From: Catenulispora sp. GP43
GTDB lineage: Bacteria; Actinomycetota; Actinomycetes; Streptomycetales; Catenulisporaceae
Direction of reading: 5' to 3'
Length of the DNA stretch: 64,000 bases
NCBI RefSeq assembly: GCF_041260665.1
Contig: NZ_JBGCCT010000017.1
Span: 1-64,000, forward strand
This document shows, piece by piece, positions 44,585-53,771 of this stretch (positions are counted from its first letter, which is position 1; every line of letters begins with the position of its first letter). Position numbers and translations under genes: made by a program. Below the pieces are notes generated by a model. It saw only the letters and a list, made by a program, of their open reading frames with translations, made no database searches and was not told the DNA's origin.

Positions 44585-45961
44585 TCAGCTCGCGGCGCAG
44601 CTCAGGGTCGGAGAGGCATTAGTACCCGAGTAACCGGCCTGGAAGCCGAACGAGGTGTTCCCTCCCGGGGCGATCGAGCCGTTGTAGCCCTCGTTCGTGA
44701 CGGCCACTCCCGGCTGCCCGCCGCCGGCCAGCACACCGTTCCAGACACTGGTGATCTGCTGGTTGCCGCCCCAGGTCCAGGCCACCTTCCAGCCGTTGGT
44801 GGGCGCGCTCCCGCTGTTCGTCACGGTCACGTTGGCTGTGAACCCGGTGTTCCACTGGTTGGTCACCGAGTACGTCGCCGTACATCCGCTGCCTCCCCCT
44901 CCCCCGTTCGAAGCCGTCGTCGCGGTCACGCCGGTGGACGGGGCCGAGACGTTGCCGGCCGCGTCGTAGGCGGCGACGGTGTACGTGTACTGCGTCGAGG
45001 CGGACAAACCGGTGTCAGTGAACGTGGTCCCGGCGGCCGTGCCGACCTGCGCCCCGTCGCGGTACACCCGGTATCCGGCCACGCCGACGTTGTCCGTGGA
45101 GGGCGACCAGGACAGCGAGGCCGAGGACGCCGTCGTCCCGGTGACGGCGAGGTTCGCCGGCACGGAGGGCGGTGTGGTGTCGCCGCCGGATCCGGCGGTG
45201 GTCGCCGCCACCGAGAAGCCGTCGGTCCCCAGCCCCTGGCCGCCCTGCCAGATCTCGAACCCGGCCTCGACGTCGAGCAGGTAGTTCGAGGGGTTGATGG
45301 AGCCGCGGGACACCGCGTCCTGGAACAGCGCCTTGAGATCGAGGTTGGACACCGATGTCGCACCGGGGTTCAGGACGTAGGAGATGATCTTCCACGAGGT
45401 CTGCTGCCCCGTCCACACGTTCCAGTTCATGCCGTCGACGTTCGACGTCCCGGTCTGCGAGCCGAACGGCTGCACCCCGCCGCGGCTGTTGATCCAGATC
45501 ATCACCTCGGTGCCGTCCGGCTGGCCGGTGGCGGTGGGTGTGGAATTGAACCAGATGTCGTAGGCGACGTCATAGGCGCCCGACGAGGGCTGCGTGGTGC
45601 TCCAGGAGGTGACGGCGCTGCCCAGCTTGCTCATCTGGATCGGGAAGCTGTTGTTGCTGGTGCACAGCCCCCAGTGGCAGCCCTTGTAGATCGAGGGGTA
45701 GGTGGCCGGCGCGCCGCCGCTGAGATTGAAGTTCGCGGTACTCACCGACCACGCCGTCCCACCGCTGTAGGTGATGCACTGCTGCGCGGTGGAGTTCCAC
45801 TCGTTGGCCTGGATCATGTAGTCGCCGGCCGGGATCGTGCCGGTCCCGGAGCACGTGGTCGTGGCGGCCTGCGCGGCCGGCATGGCGACCGCTGAGAGCG
45901 CCGCCGTGAAGGCGATCGCGACAGCGGCCGCGAGGGCACGCAGTCTGAGAAGACGAGACAC
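44585..45961 (-). CDS. GH12 endoglucanase with Fn3 and CBM2 domains
   Basis: 458 residues: signal peptide (about 1-32), GH12 catalytic domain (about 33-255) with nucleophile Glu152 in DGTEVMIWINS and acid/base Glu236 in GFEIWQG; a fibronectin type III domain (about 263-345, starting TTPPSVPANLAVTG); a glycine linker; and a C-terminal CBM2 (about 355-458) with the conserved Trp residues in TNQWNTGF, NGWKVAWTW and SVWNG. Cleaves beta-1,4-glucan or xyloglucan. The start is taken as GTG 45961 with AAAGGA upstream. It differs from its neighbours in using CBM2 rather than a ricin lectin. Confidence 0.88.
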   Translation of the reverse strand: MSRLLRLRALAAAVAIAFTAALSAVAMPAAQAATTTCSGTGTIPAGDYMIQANEWNSTAQQCITYSGGTAWSVSTANFNLSGGAPATYPSIYKGCHWGLCTSNNSFPIQMSKLGSAVTSWSTTQPSSGAYDVAYDIWFNSTPTATGQPDGTEVMIWINSRGGVQPFGSQTGTSNVDGMNWNVWTGQQTSWKIISYVLNPGATSVSNLDLKALFQDAVSRGSINPSNYLLDVEAGFEIWQGGQGLGTDGFSVAATTAGSGGDTTPPSVPANLAVTGTTASSASLSWSPSTDNVGVAGYRVYRDGAQVGTAAGTTFTDTGLSASTQYTYTVAAYDAAGNVSAPSTGVTATTASNGGGGGSGCTATYSVTNQWNTGFTANVTVTNSGSAPTNGWKVAWTWGGNQQITSVWNGVLAGGGQPGVAVTNEGYNGSIAPGGNTSFGFQAGYSGTNASPTLSCAAS

Positions 45962-46150
45962 CGGGTTGCCATCCTTTCGAACATCCGCCGACGTACACCG
46001 CGTCGCCGGTGAAGCTGCCAAGGAGGCAGCCGGACCGCAAGGCCGAGTCGACTCGATTCGCTGGCGACCGGGGCGGTTGGCCGCCGGGCACCGCAGGTCA
46101 CGGCGCGTCAGCCCGGCCGACGCCCTGGTCCTCCGGCCGGGCTGCGGAAC

Positions 46151-46159
46151 GAAACTTTC
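46151..46159. promoter_or_regulatory. GAAACTTTC dyad
   Basis: Nine-base dyad within CGAAACTTTCA. Inverted repeats of CGAAA-N-TTTCG type have been described upstream of streptomycete xylanase genes. Related dyads occur at 48905-48919 and 55369-55379 in this cluster. Confidence 0.5.
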
Positions 46160-46245
46160 AGGAAACCCGGCGCTTCCAGGGCTGCCTCCCGTCATCGAAC
46201 CTTGACACAGCACACCGACCGATGCACCGTCTTCGTCGGTGCAAT

Positions 46246-46259
46246 TGTTAGCGCTAACA
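46246..46259. promoter_or_regulatory. LacI-family operator TGTTAGCGCTAACA, copy 1
   Basis: Perfect 14-bp dyad with central CG, the common style of LacI/CcpA-type operators. It is 27 bases ahead of the GH27 start, where binding should block transcription or initiation. An identical copy lies at 55508-55521. The LacI-type gene at 50313-51392 is the nearest candidate. Confidence 0.75.
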
Positions 46260-46285
46260 TTCCCGCCCGCCTCCGGAGGCACCTC

Positions 46286-47929
46286 ATGGACCGAAACAAT
46301 CTGCGAACACGCCTGCGCGGGGCGTGGCGGGCGACCGTGGCCGTCGCCGTATCGCTGACCGCCGCACCGCTTCTCGCCCTCGGGGCCGCGCAGCCCGCCC
46401 ACGCGCTGAACAACTCGCTGGCTCTGACCCCGCAGATGGGGTTCAACGACTGGAACGCCTACGGCTGCAACGTGTCCGAGTCACTGATCAAGTCCACGGC
46501 GCTGGCCATGCACGACGACGGCATGCAGGCCGCCGGGTACCAGTACGTCAACATCGACGACTGCTGGCTCACCCACAACCGGGATTCCTCCGGGCACCTC
46601 GTCCCGGACCCCGCCAAGTTCCCCGACGGGATCTCCGGCACCGCCGCCTACGTCCACTCCCTCGGCCTGAAACTGGGCATCTACGAGGACGCCGGCACCA
46701 TGACCTGCGCCGGCTTCCCGGGCAGCCTGGGCCACGAGACCACCGACGCGGACTCGTTCGCGTCCTGGGGCGTGGACTACCTGAAGTACGACAACTGCTA
46801 CTCCGACGGGGTCACCCAAACCAGCAACGGCGGCCCCAGCGCCCAGAGCCGCTACACCACCATGCGCGACGCGCTGGCCGCCACCGGCCGGCCGATCCTG
46901 TTCAGCCTGTGCGACTGGGGCTTCCAGAACCCGTGGAGCTGGGGAGCCGGGGTCGGGAACAGCTGGCGCACCACCGGTGACATCAACGCCAGTTTCGGCA
47001 GCATGCTGTCGATCTTCCACAGCAACGTGGGCCTGGCCGCCTACGCCGGTCCCGGCGCCTGGAACGACCCGGACATGCTGGAGGTCGGCAACGGCATGTC
47101 CGCCACCGAGGACCGCAGCGAGTTCAGCCTGTGGTCGGAGATGGCCGCTCCGCTGATCTCGGGGACCAACATCGCGAGCGCGAGCTCGGCGACACTGGGC
47201 ATCCTCACCAACTCGCGCGTGATCGCGGTCGATCAGGACTCGCTCGGCAAGCAGGGCACTGAGGTCTCCTCCTCCGGCGGTCTGGACGTGCTGGCCAAGC
47301 CACTGGCCGACGGCGACGTCTCGGTCGCGCTGTTCAATGAGAACAGCGGCACCGCCACAATCTCCACCACGGCCACGGCGATCGGCAAGACCGGCGCGAG
47401 CAGTTACACCCTGACCGACGTGTGGAGCGGCGCGACGTCGACGACCACGAACACGATCAGCGCCTCGGTTCCCGGGCACGGAACGGTCATGTTCCGCGTC
47501 GCCGGAGGCACCAGCAGCGGTGGCGGCGGGTCCAGCCCCGGTGAGGTGCACGCCGTCGGCGCCGGCAAGTGCCTGGACGTCCCGGGCAGCTCCACCACCG
47601 GCGGCACCCAGCTGGACATCAACCCCTGCACCGGCGCCGCGAACCAGGTCTTCACACACACCGGCGCCAACCAGCTGACGGTCTACACCGGAAGCGGCCA
47701 GCTGTGTCTGGACGCCGACAACAAGGGCACCACCAACGGCACCAAGGTGATCATCTGGTCCTGCAACGGCCAGACCAACCAGCAGTGGACCCTCAACTCC
47801 AACGGCACCATCACCGGCGTGCAGTCCGGCCTGTGTCTGGACGTCACGGGAGCGGCCACCGCCGACGGGACGCCGGTGGAGCTGTGGACGTGCAATGGCC
47901 AGACCAACCAGCAGTGGACGCTCAGCTGA
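46286..47929 (+). CDS. GH27 alpha-galactosidase with ricin lectin cassette
   Basis: 547 residues: signal peptide (to about 41), GH27 barrel from TPQMGFNDWNAYGC, nucleophile Asp169 in YLKYDNCY and acid/base Asp232 in WRTTGDI, beta-sandwich C-domain, a Gly/Ser linker (GGTSSGGGGSSPG), and a 128-residue ricin trefoil beginning [12 protein letters not shown]. Removes alpha-galactose (or beta-L-arabinopyranose) from hemicellulose side chains. ATG 46286 with GGAGG upstream. Confidence 0.92.
   Translation: MDRNNLRTRLRGAWRATVAVAVSLTAAPLLALGAAQPAHALNNSLALTPQMGFNDWNAYGCNVSESLIKSTALAMHDDGMQAAGYQYVNIDDCWLTHNRDSSGHLVPDPAKFPDGISGTAAYVHSLGLKLGIYEDAGTMTCAGFPGSLGHETTDADSFASWGVDYLKYDNCYSDGVTQTSNGGPSAQSRYTTMRDALAATGRPILFSLCDWGFQNPWSWGAGVGNSWRTTGDINASFGSMLSIFHSNVGLAAYAGPGAWNDPDMLEVGNGMSATEDRSEFSLWSEMAAPLISGTNIASASSATLGILTNSRVIAVDQDSLGKQGTEVSSSGGLDVLAKPLADGDVSVALFNENSGTATISTTATAIGKTGASSYTLTDVWSGATSTTTNTISASVPGHGTVMFRVAGGTSSGGGGSSPGEVHAVGAGKCLDVPGSSTTGGTQLDINPCTGAANQVFTHTGANQLTVYTGSGQLCLDADNKGTTNGTKVIIWSCNGQTNQQWTLNSNGTITGVQSGLCLDVTGAATADGTPVELWTCNGQTNQQWTLS
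47543..47929 (+). repeat. Ricin cassette B, copy 1 (GH27, most diverged)
   Basis: 387 bp including the stop. Same length and frame as four other copies at 53772-54158, 56711-57097, 60111-60497 and 61674-62060. Shares long stretches such as NNKGTTNGTKVIIW (here DNKGTTNGTKVIIW) and [16 protein letters not shown] but differs more in its first third. Confidence 0.85.
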
Positions 47930-47956
47930 GCTGAAGGTCAAGACGTTCACGAAGCA

Positions 47957-48000
47957 CGGCGCGGTGAAGAATGCTGTCAGACCTCTGCTTCACCGCGCCG
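47957..48000. terminator. Hairpin terminator after GH27 gene
   Basis: Perfect 13-bp arms CGGCGCGGTGAAG (47957-47969) and CTTCACCGCGCCG (47988-48000), 28 bases after the GH27 stop. The right arm falls inside the fragment described at 47977-48115. Confidence 0.85.
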
Positions 48001-48115
48001 CGCGAGGATTTCCGCCACGGTCTCGTTCGCGGTCTGCTCCGAGGTGTCCAACCACGAGCCGATGCGCGGCGTGTGCCGGCGGAGCTGCTCGTCCAGTGCC
48101 GCCACGTCCAGATGA
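47977..48115 (-). pseudogene. C-terminal remnant of a P-loop kinase-like gene
   Basis: About 45 codons ending at the stop at 47977 read VAALDEQLRRHTPRIGSWLD then TSEQTANETVAEILARR, the typical tail of small AAA/chloramphenicol-phosphotransferase-like kinases, where the end has a WLDTS motif. No Walker A or other core is present upstream: the FadR-type gene begins instead. It is a deletion remnant. Confidence 0.5.
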
Positions 48116-48157
48116 TTTGCCCTCGATGCCGAGGCCTGATACACCGTGGGCCAGATC

Positions 48158-48853
48158 TCACACTTCGTCCTCGGAGCTGGCCAGACGCCCACGGAACCAT
48201 TTCTCGGTGGCGCTGATGTGCAGGAGCGCCGCGGCCTGGGCCAGCGCCGGGTCTGCTGCGGCGAGCGCGTCGTAGATGGCCTGGTGTTCGGCGATGGTGC
48301 GATCGGCGACGGCGTCGTCGACCAGTCCGCGCCAGATGCGGGCCCGCACGGTGCGGCTGGAGATGCCCTCCAGCAGGGAGGCCAGAGTCTGGTTGCCGGT
48401 CGCGGCGAACACGGCACGGTGGAACGCGGCGTCGTGCTCGTTCAGCAGCTCCACGTCGTCCTTGGCCGCACGCATCGCCGCAAGATGGCGCTCCACCTCG
48501 CCGAGTTCCGCGGCGGTGATCCGGGCGGCGGCCACACCGGTGGCGACCGGCTCGAACAGCCGGCGCACCTCGGCCAGTTCCAGCTGGGTGTCGCCCTGCA
48601 GCAGTTCGACGGCCGAGCCGAGCCCTTCGAGCAGGACCGCCGGCTCCAGGCTGGTCACATACGTCCCGTCGCCTCGCCGGATCTCCAACACCCGGGCCAC
48701 CACGAGTGCCTTGACCGCCTCACGGGTCAGGTTCCGGGACAGGCCCAGCTCCGCGGCGAGCTGCTGCTCCGGCGGGAGCCGGGATCCGGGCGGCAGGTGG
48801 CCGGACTGGATGAGCTCGCGGATTCTGGTGATCGCCTTGTCGGACAGGGACAT
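48158..48853 (-). CDS. FadR-subfamily GntR transcriptional regulator
   Basis: 231 residues: winged helix-turn-helix (about 5-70; GSRLPPEQQLAAELGLSRNL) and an all-helical FCD ligand domain with the metal-binding pattern (Asp/His in LNEHDAAFHRAVFAAT and His in TIAEHQAIYDAL). FCD regulators respond to small organic acids, often sugar acids. Start at ATG 48853, ahead of which the palindrome 48905-48919 lies. A longer frame to 49021 exists but starts without the domain. Divergent from the GH6 gene, so a likely local repressor. Confidence 0.85.
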   Translation of the reverse strand: MSLSDKAITRIRELIQSGHLPPGSRLPPEQQLAAELGLSRNLTREAVKALVVARVLEIRRGDGTYVTSLEPAVLLEGLGSAVELLQGDTQLELAEVRRLFEPVATGVAAARITAAELGEVERHLAAMRAAKDDVELLNEHDAAFHRAVFAATGNQTLASLLEGISSRTVRARIWRGLVDDAVADRTIAEHQAIYDALAAADPALAQAAALLHISATEKWFRGRLASSEDEV

Positions 48854-48904
48854 GGGCGGCAGCGTAGCAGCGACATCCCATGTCTTCCGGTCAAGGGCTG
48901 ACCG

Positions 48905-48919
48905 GATGAAACTTTCATC
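48905..48919. promoter_or_regulatory. Palindrome GATGAAACTTTCATC
   Basis: Perfect dyad of 7-bp arms around one base, containing the GAAACTTTC core seen twice elsewhere. Lies in the intergenic region between the FadR-type regulator and GH6, about 50 bases from the former start and 120 from the latter. Confidence 0.65.
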
Positions 48920-49039
48920 GGCGGCGGAAGGCGGACCGCCCTTGAGAAGCGGGCCGCCCCCGACGACACAGCGACGCGTTGACACGATTTCGCAGCACGT
49001 GGACATTGCTTCCACCGACACCTACACCTGTGGGGGATC

Positions 49040-50335
49040 ATGCTGTCCAAAACCGCCAGACTCCTGCTCGCCGCGGGTCTCACCGCATCGGCCGTCGCCC
49101 TCGGCCCAGCGGCCACCGCGACCACGCAGACTGCCCCGGCCACCGGCCACACCCTGCCGGCGGACACGCGCTTCGCCGTCACCCCCGACAACGAGGCGGC
49201 CCAGCAGGCTCTGACCGATCTGCACCAGGGCGACCTCACCGGCGCCGCGGCCATGGCGAAGCTGGCCACCTGGCCCGAGGCGGCCTGGTTCACCGGCGGC
49301 ACACCGGACCAGGTGCGCGACCAGGTGCGCGCCACCGTCCGGACCGCCGCGGCCGAGCGCGCCGTACCGGTGCTGGTCGCCTACGACATCCCGCTGCGCG
49401 ACTGCAGCCAGTACTCGGCCGGGGGCGCGGCTTCCGACGCCGCGTATCAGCAGTGGATATCAGCGTTCGCACAAGGCGTCGGCGCCAGCCGGGCCGTGGT
49501 GATCGTCGAGCCCGACGCGTTGGCGAACCTGCCCTCGGACTGCGGTGCCACCACCGACCCCACCGGGACCCTGACCGCCGGGCGCATCGCCGACATCAAG
49601 TACGCCGTGTCCACGCTCGAATCCGATGCGCAGACGGTCGTCTACCTCGACGCGGGCAACAGCCAGTGGCACTCGGTCGGGGACATGGCGCAGCGCCTGA
49701 TCCAGGCCGGCGTCGGCCAGGCCCAGGGCTTCTTCCTGAACGTGTCCAACTACCAGCCCACCGACCAGACCGACCACTACGGCACCTGGATCGCCAAGTG
49801 CCTGTGGTTCGCGACCGACGGTCCGGCGTGGGCGGCCGGACACACCGACTACTGCGCCAGCCAGTACTACTCCTCGGCCGCGCCGAACGACGGCAAGCCC
49901 GGCGACGCGGTGTCCCCGACCGATCCGAGCACCTGGCACTGGACGGACGCCTGGTTCGACCAGAACGTCGGCACACCCCCGGCCGCCCAGCTGACCCACT
50001 TCGTCGTGGACACCAGCCGCAACGGCCAGGGCGCCTGGACCCCGGCGCCGGGCGAATACTCCGGCGATCCGCAGGTCTGGTGCAATCCGCCGGGTCGCGG
50101 CATCGGCGCCGAACCCACCGCCGCCACCGGCGTCGCGCTCGTCGACGCCTACCTCTACATCAAGACGATCGGCGAGTCCGACGGCAGCTGCACCCGCGGC
50201 ACCGCCGGCCCCGGCGACCCCGAGTACGGCGGCACGGTCGACCCGGCGGCCGGTGCCTGGTGGCCCGCTCAGGCGCTCACGCTGGCCCAGAACGCCGTAC
50301 CCGCACTGACGTTCAATCCCCGTCTGTTCCGCTGA
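49040..50335 (+). CDS. GH6 cellulase
   Basis: 431 residues, signal peptide (to about 27) and a GH6 domain: Asp121 in YDIPLRDCSQYSAGG and the catalytic acid Asp159 in VVIVEPDALAN, then YLDAGNSQWHSV and the C-terminal CNPPGRGIG with YLYIKTIGESDG. Cleaves beta-1,4-glucan (endoglucanase or cellobiohydrolase; loop content not enough to tell). No carbohydrate-binding domain is attached, unlike the neighbours. Converges on and overlaps the LacI-type gene by 23 bases. Confidence 0.92.
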   Translation: MLSKTARLLLAAGLTASAVALGPAATATTQTAPATGHTLPADTRFAVTPDNEAAQQALTDLHQGDLTGAAAMAKLATWPEAAWFTGGTPDQVRDQVRATVRTAAAERAVPVLVAYDIPLRDCSQYSAGGAASDAAYQQWISAFAQGVGASRAVVIVEPDALANLPSDCGATTDPTGTLTAGRIADIKYAVSTLESDAQTVVYLDAGNSQWHSVGDMAQRLIQAGVGQAQGFFLNVSNYQPTDQTDHYGTWIAKCLWFATDGPAWAAGHTDYCASQYYSSAAPNDGKPGDAVSPTDPSTWHWTDAWFDQNVGTPPAAQLTHFVVDTSRNGQGAWTPAPGEYSGDPQVWCNPPGRGIGAEPTAATGVALVDAYLYIKTIGESDGSCTRGTAGPGDPEYGGTVDPAAGAWWPAQALTLAQNAVPALTFNPRLFR

Positions 50336-51392
50336 GCCACACCGGCGCGGCCGGCGGTCTCAAGAACGCCGGTCGCGCCGACGGCCGCGGCGCGGGTCCG
50401 GTACTGCTTCGCAGCGAGATCGGCGGGGTGAACATGCGATGCCGGGCGACCGCGTCCGGGTCGGCGATGCGCTCGATGAGCAGCTCCATCGCGATCGCGC
50501 CGATCTCCAGCGACGGGACGTCTGCGGCGGTGAGCGGCGGACGGAACTCCTCAGCCCACTGATCCGCCGCGACCCCGGCGATGGAGAAGGTCCTCGGGAT
50601 CTCGTGGCCGGCCCGCTCCAGTGCGCGCTGGACCCCGGGCAGCGCCGCCTCGTTGACGGTGACGATCGCGGTCGTCGCGGGGCGCGCGGCCAGGATCTCC
50701 GCCACACAGCGCTCGCCCCCGGCGGCGTCGTCCTCGCAGCAGAACTCCGATCCGGCCGCTTCGCGCCGGCCGACGGCCTCGGCGAACCCCTCGTGCGCCC
50801 GGCGGGCGGGACCGTAGCCGGCGGCCACGAGCCCGGACGAACGGTTGATCAGCGCCATGTCGCGATGGCCGAGGTCGGCGAGGTGGTCGACGCACTGGCC
50901 GACCAGCGTCGCGTAGTCCACGTCGACCCACCAGGTCCCGTCCGGTTCGGCGACCCGGCCGATGGTCACGAACGGTATCCCGGTCTGCTCGAGCCGGACG
51001 ACACGCGGATCCGCCAGCCGGATCTCCATCAGGATCACGCCGTCGACCCGCCGACCGCTGATCAGGCGCTCGAACGAGCCGTCCTGGTCCCCGCCGGACG
51101 GGGAGAGCAGAACGTCGAGGTCGGCCTCCGCCGCGGCTTCCACGACACTGGCGACGAAGTCCAACTGCATGGACGTCATCCGCGCCCCGGCCGGCGGGAT
51201 CACCAGACCCACGGTGCGGGTCCGGCCCTCCTTCAGCGCGCGGGCCGAGGCGTTGGGACGGTAGTCCAGCTCGTCGATGACGTCCTGGATGCGCTGCCGG
51301 GTCTGCTCCGAGACCGGCCGCTTGCCGCTGAGCGCATACGACACGGTGCTGCGCGCCACCCCCGAGCGGCGCGCTATCTCTCCGATGTTCAT
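50313..51392 (-). CDS. LacI-family transcriptional regulator
   Basis: 359 residues: N-terminal HTH (MNIGEIARRSGVARSTVSYA, hinge helix RPNASARALKEGRTRT) and periplasmic-binding-type sensor (about 60-340). Nearest candidate to bind the TGTTAGCGCTAACA operators at 46246 and 55508 and so to control GH27, GH10 and GH54 genes; the HTH residues alone do not prove this. The Pro-rich C-terminal tail overlaps the GH6 3' end. ATG 51392; ends 64 bases before the next gene. Confidence 0.88.
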   Translation of the reverse strand: MNIGEIARRSGVARSTVSYALSGKRPVSEQTRQRIQDVIDELDYRPNASARALKEGRTRTVGLVIPPAGARMTSMQLDFVASVVEAAAEADLDVLLSPSGGDQDGSFERLISGRRVDGVILMEIRLADPRVVRLEQTGIPFVTIGRVAEPDGTWWVDVDYATLVGQCVDHLADLGHRDMALINRSSGLVAAGYGPARRAHEGFAEAVGRREAAGSEFCCEDDAAGGERCVAEILAARPATTAIVTVNEAALPGVQRALERAGHEIPRTFSIAGVAADQWAEEFRPPLTAADVPSLEIGAIAMELLIERIADPDAVARHRMFTPPISLRSSTGPAPRPSARPAFLRPPAAPVWLSGTDGD

Positions 51393-51456
51393 GGCCCTCC
51401 GCGGTCGGCAGATCGAACCGTTGACTGATCCGAAGTGTACGACCGCGGGCGGGATG

Positions 51457-53745
51457 TCAACGGACTGTGAAGTCCTGGTTGCCGCCGGAGGCGTTCTTGC
51501 ACTGCCACTGGTCCAGCTGCTGGCCCAGGTTGCTGCCGGCACCGTAGACGTCCAGGCACAGACCGCTGTTCTGGTTCCGGAACGAGTAGCCGCCGTCGGA
51601 TTGCTGGACGGGAAGCCACAAGCTGCCGGCGGCACCGTTCGGCGCCTGCTGCACGATGTCCGGCTGCCCGGCCGTGGTCGAGCCGCCGGACACCGCCACG
51701 TCGTCGCCGGAGTTCTGGGCCTGAAGCTCGCCGTATCCGCCGGACACGGGCACGAACTGGAACCGCTGATTGGTCTGGCCGTTGCAGGTCCACTGGTCGA
51801 TCGCGGCTCCGGCCGCCGCGCCGGCACCGTAGACGTCCAGGCACAGGCTGTCGTTTCCGACCACCAGCTGGTGGTAGCCGCTCGGGAAGCCAGTCGTCTG
51901 CCCCTGCTGGGTCTTCCACTCGTCGGAGGCCGCAGTGCTGCACGCGGTCTGGACGAGCCCCACTCCGGCCGTCGTGCCACTACCGCTGGGGGCGATGCAG
52001 AGCCCTGAGTTCTGGGAGGTCACCTGATAGACACCAGTGGCCACCGAGTGCAGAGTGAACTGCTCGTCGCTGCCGTATGAGCACGGGTTCTGAACAACCG
52101 CCGCACCGGCGGTCGTCGAGCCGCCGGCGACCTCCACGCAGTCGCCGGGGGTCATGGGACGGATGAAGTACGTGCTGCCGCCCGCCGAGGTCGGGACGAA
52201 CTGGAACTGCTGGTCAGTCCCGGCTCCGCAGGCGCCTTGGTCGAACTGTGCCGAGGCGACTGTGGTGAATCCGGGGTTCTCCATGCACAGCTTGTCGCCC
52301 TGGTTCACCAGACCGCTGGCGAACCCCTGAGCGAAGCCGGGCAGCAGGTAGACCGCGAACGCGTCGTGCGACGCCTGGAAGGAGAGCGGCAGCGTCACCG
52401 ATCCCCCGGAGACGTTCACGATCTGGTCGGACACCACCTGGGGCGCGGTGAGCGCCGACTGGTCCGGGATCCGGTAGACGACGGCTTCCACCGTGCCGTT
52501 GTTCGACAGCCAGGGCACCGCCGACAAGCCGCTGAAGGTCACCGACGCCGCGCCGGTGTAGCCGTTCGCGTCGCCGATGACGGCCACAGCGCGCCGATGT
52601 GCGCTGTCCTCCGCCGCCGAGATCGCGGTCGATCCGACCTGACCGGAGGTGGAGACCAGGGAACCGGTCATGTCCGCGTAGGCACGCATCGCCCACCAGT
52701 TGCCGGTGTAGGCGGCGCCGCCGCTCGCGTTCGGATCGATGACGCCGGTCAGGTTCGGCGAGATGCAACACTGCCAGTTGCCGCGCATCGCGTCGGTGTA
52801 GCCCGACTGTGCGAACCTCGCGAGGTACCACGCGGTCACCCCGGCGGTCTGCCGGTCAGCGGGCTGATACTCGTTGGCCGACAGCGGGATCGAGCCGATC
52901 CCGGCCGCCGACAGCGCACCGTTCAGGGACTGGGAGACCGTGACCGGGTCGTCCACGTCGCCCTCGTCGTGGTTGGTGATCATGTCCGGCACGGTGCCGG
53001 CGGCCTTCACGTGCGCCAGCCAGGTCTGCCATTGGCTCGACCGGCTCTGCGGGGTGTAGGCGAACGACGGTCCGACGATCTGCGCACCGGGGGCGATCCT
53101 GCGGATCTCGCGGTAGGCGGTGTCCCACATCTGGAAGTACTGCGTGCTGTTCACACCCCGCGTCCAGAAGTACGAGATATCCGGCTCGTTGTCGATGTCG
53201 TAGGCGAGCTTCAAGCCCGAGGCCTGCAACGCTCCGACCGCCGAGTCGATGAAAGCGGTCCAGTTCGAGCAGTCGCCGTTGTCGCACGGATAGGTCGTGT
53301 TCGAGGGCTGGCCGCCGTTCAGGCCGTAGATGTCCGTGAGGAGCACCTGGTACTGCGCGTGGTACGGCGGTTGGGTGAGGCGGCGCGCTTGGTCGATGAT
53401 GGAGGCGACGTCCGCCTGGGTAGCCGAGCCGTTGCGGTAGCCGTCCTTGATCCAGCCGCCCGAGTACCAACCGCCGCCCCGGTGCGCTGTGACCCCGAGC
53501 GGTTGCAGGTACTGGTCGGCCGGCTGAGTACCATCGACGCTCAGGCCGTAGAGGAAGCCCTCCCCCACCCCGGTGGCCGGGCCGGTCGGGGCCGCGAGGT
53601 TCACGCTCAACGCTTCATCGGCCGCGGGCTGTGGCTGCGACAGCGTCTGCCCATGTGCCGGCGACAGTGACGGTACCGCCAGTGCCAGAACCACCGCGGT
53701 CGTCGTCGCAAGCCGCCTCATGCTTGATCGAAGTCTTATTCGCAT
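51457..53745 (-). CDS. Clan GH-A glycosidase with two ricin lectin regions
   Basis: 762 residues. Signal peptide (to about 32), a (beta/alpha)8-type domain with acid/base Glu187 in DIDNEPDISYFW and candidate nucleophile Glu292 in SANEYQP, then a beta domain to about 480 and two ricin-type trefoils (about 480-620 starting GLVNQGDKLCMENPG and 630-762 starting YHQLVVGNDSLCLDVYG). The lectins are distinct from the cassettes in neighbouring enzymes. Family looks GH39- or GH5-like; I cannot decide. The start is ATG 53745 with GAGGA five bases upstream; ATG 53721 is the alternative. A TCGAATCGATTCGA dyad is directly upstream. Confidence 0.8.
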   Translation of the reverse strand: MRIRLRSSMRRLATTTAVVLALAVPSLSPAHGQTLSQPQPAADEALSVNLAAPTGPATGVGEGFLYGLSVDGTQPADQYLQPLGVTAHRGGGWYSGGWIKDGYRNGSATQADVASIIDQARRLTQPPYHAQYQVLLTDIYGLNGGQPSNTTYPCDNGDCSNWTAFIDSAVGALQASGLKLAYDIDNEPDISYFWTRGVNSTQYFQMWDTAYREIRRIAPGAQIVGPSFAYTPQSRSSQWQTWLAHVKAAGTVPDMITNHDEGDVDDPVTVSQSLNGALSAAGIGSIPLSANEYQPADRQTAGVTAWYLARFAQSGYTDAMRGNWQCCISPNLTGVIDPNASGGAAYTGNWWAMRAYADMTGSLVSTSGQVGSTAISAAEDSAHRRAVAVIGDANGYTGAASVTFSGLSAVPWLSNNGTVEAVVYRIPDQSALTAPQVVSDQIVNVSGGSVTLPLSFQASHDAFAVYLLPGFAQGFASGLVNQGDKLCMENPGFTTVASAQFDQGACGAGTDQQFQFVPTSAGGSTYFIRPMTPGDCVEVAGGSTTAGAAVVQNPCSYGSDEQFTLHSVATGVYQVTSQNSGLCIAPSGSGTTAGVGLVQTACSTAASDEWKTQQGQTTGFPSGYHQLVVGNDSLCLDVYGAGAAAGAAIDQWTCNGQTNQRFQFVPVSGGYGELQAQNSGDDVAVSGGSTTAGQPDIVQQAPNGAAGSLWLPVQQSDGGYSFRNQNSGLCLDVYGAGSNLGQQLDQWQCKNASGGNQDFTVR

Positions 53746-53753
53746 CTCGTTCC

Positions 53754-53767
53754 TCGAATCGATTCGA
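53754..53767. promoter_or_regulatory. Palindrome TCGAATCGATTCGA, copy 1
   Basis: Perfect 14-bp dyad nine bases ahead of the clan GH-A start, overlapping the likely RBS side. Identical copy at 60502-60515. Likely operator for a LacI- or GntR-type protein. Confidence 0.7.
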
Positions 53768-53771
53768 TGTC

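Larger units (their letters stand above)
45962..46285. other. Divergent control region of GH12 and GH27 genes
   Basis: No gene. Contains GAAACTTTC at 46151-46159 (with CGAAACTTTCA context) and the perfect palindrome TGTTAGCGCTAACA at 46246-46259 close to the GH27 start. Confidence 0.6.
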
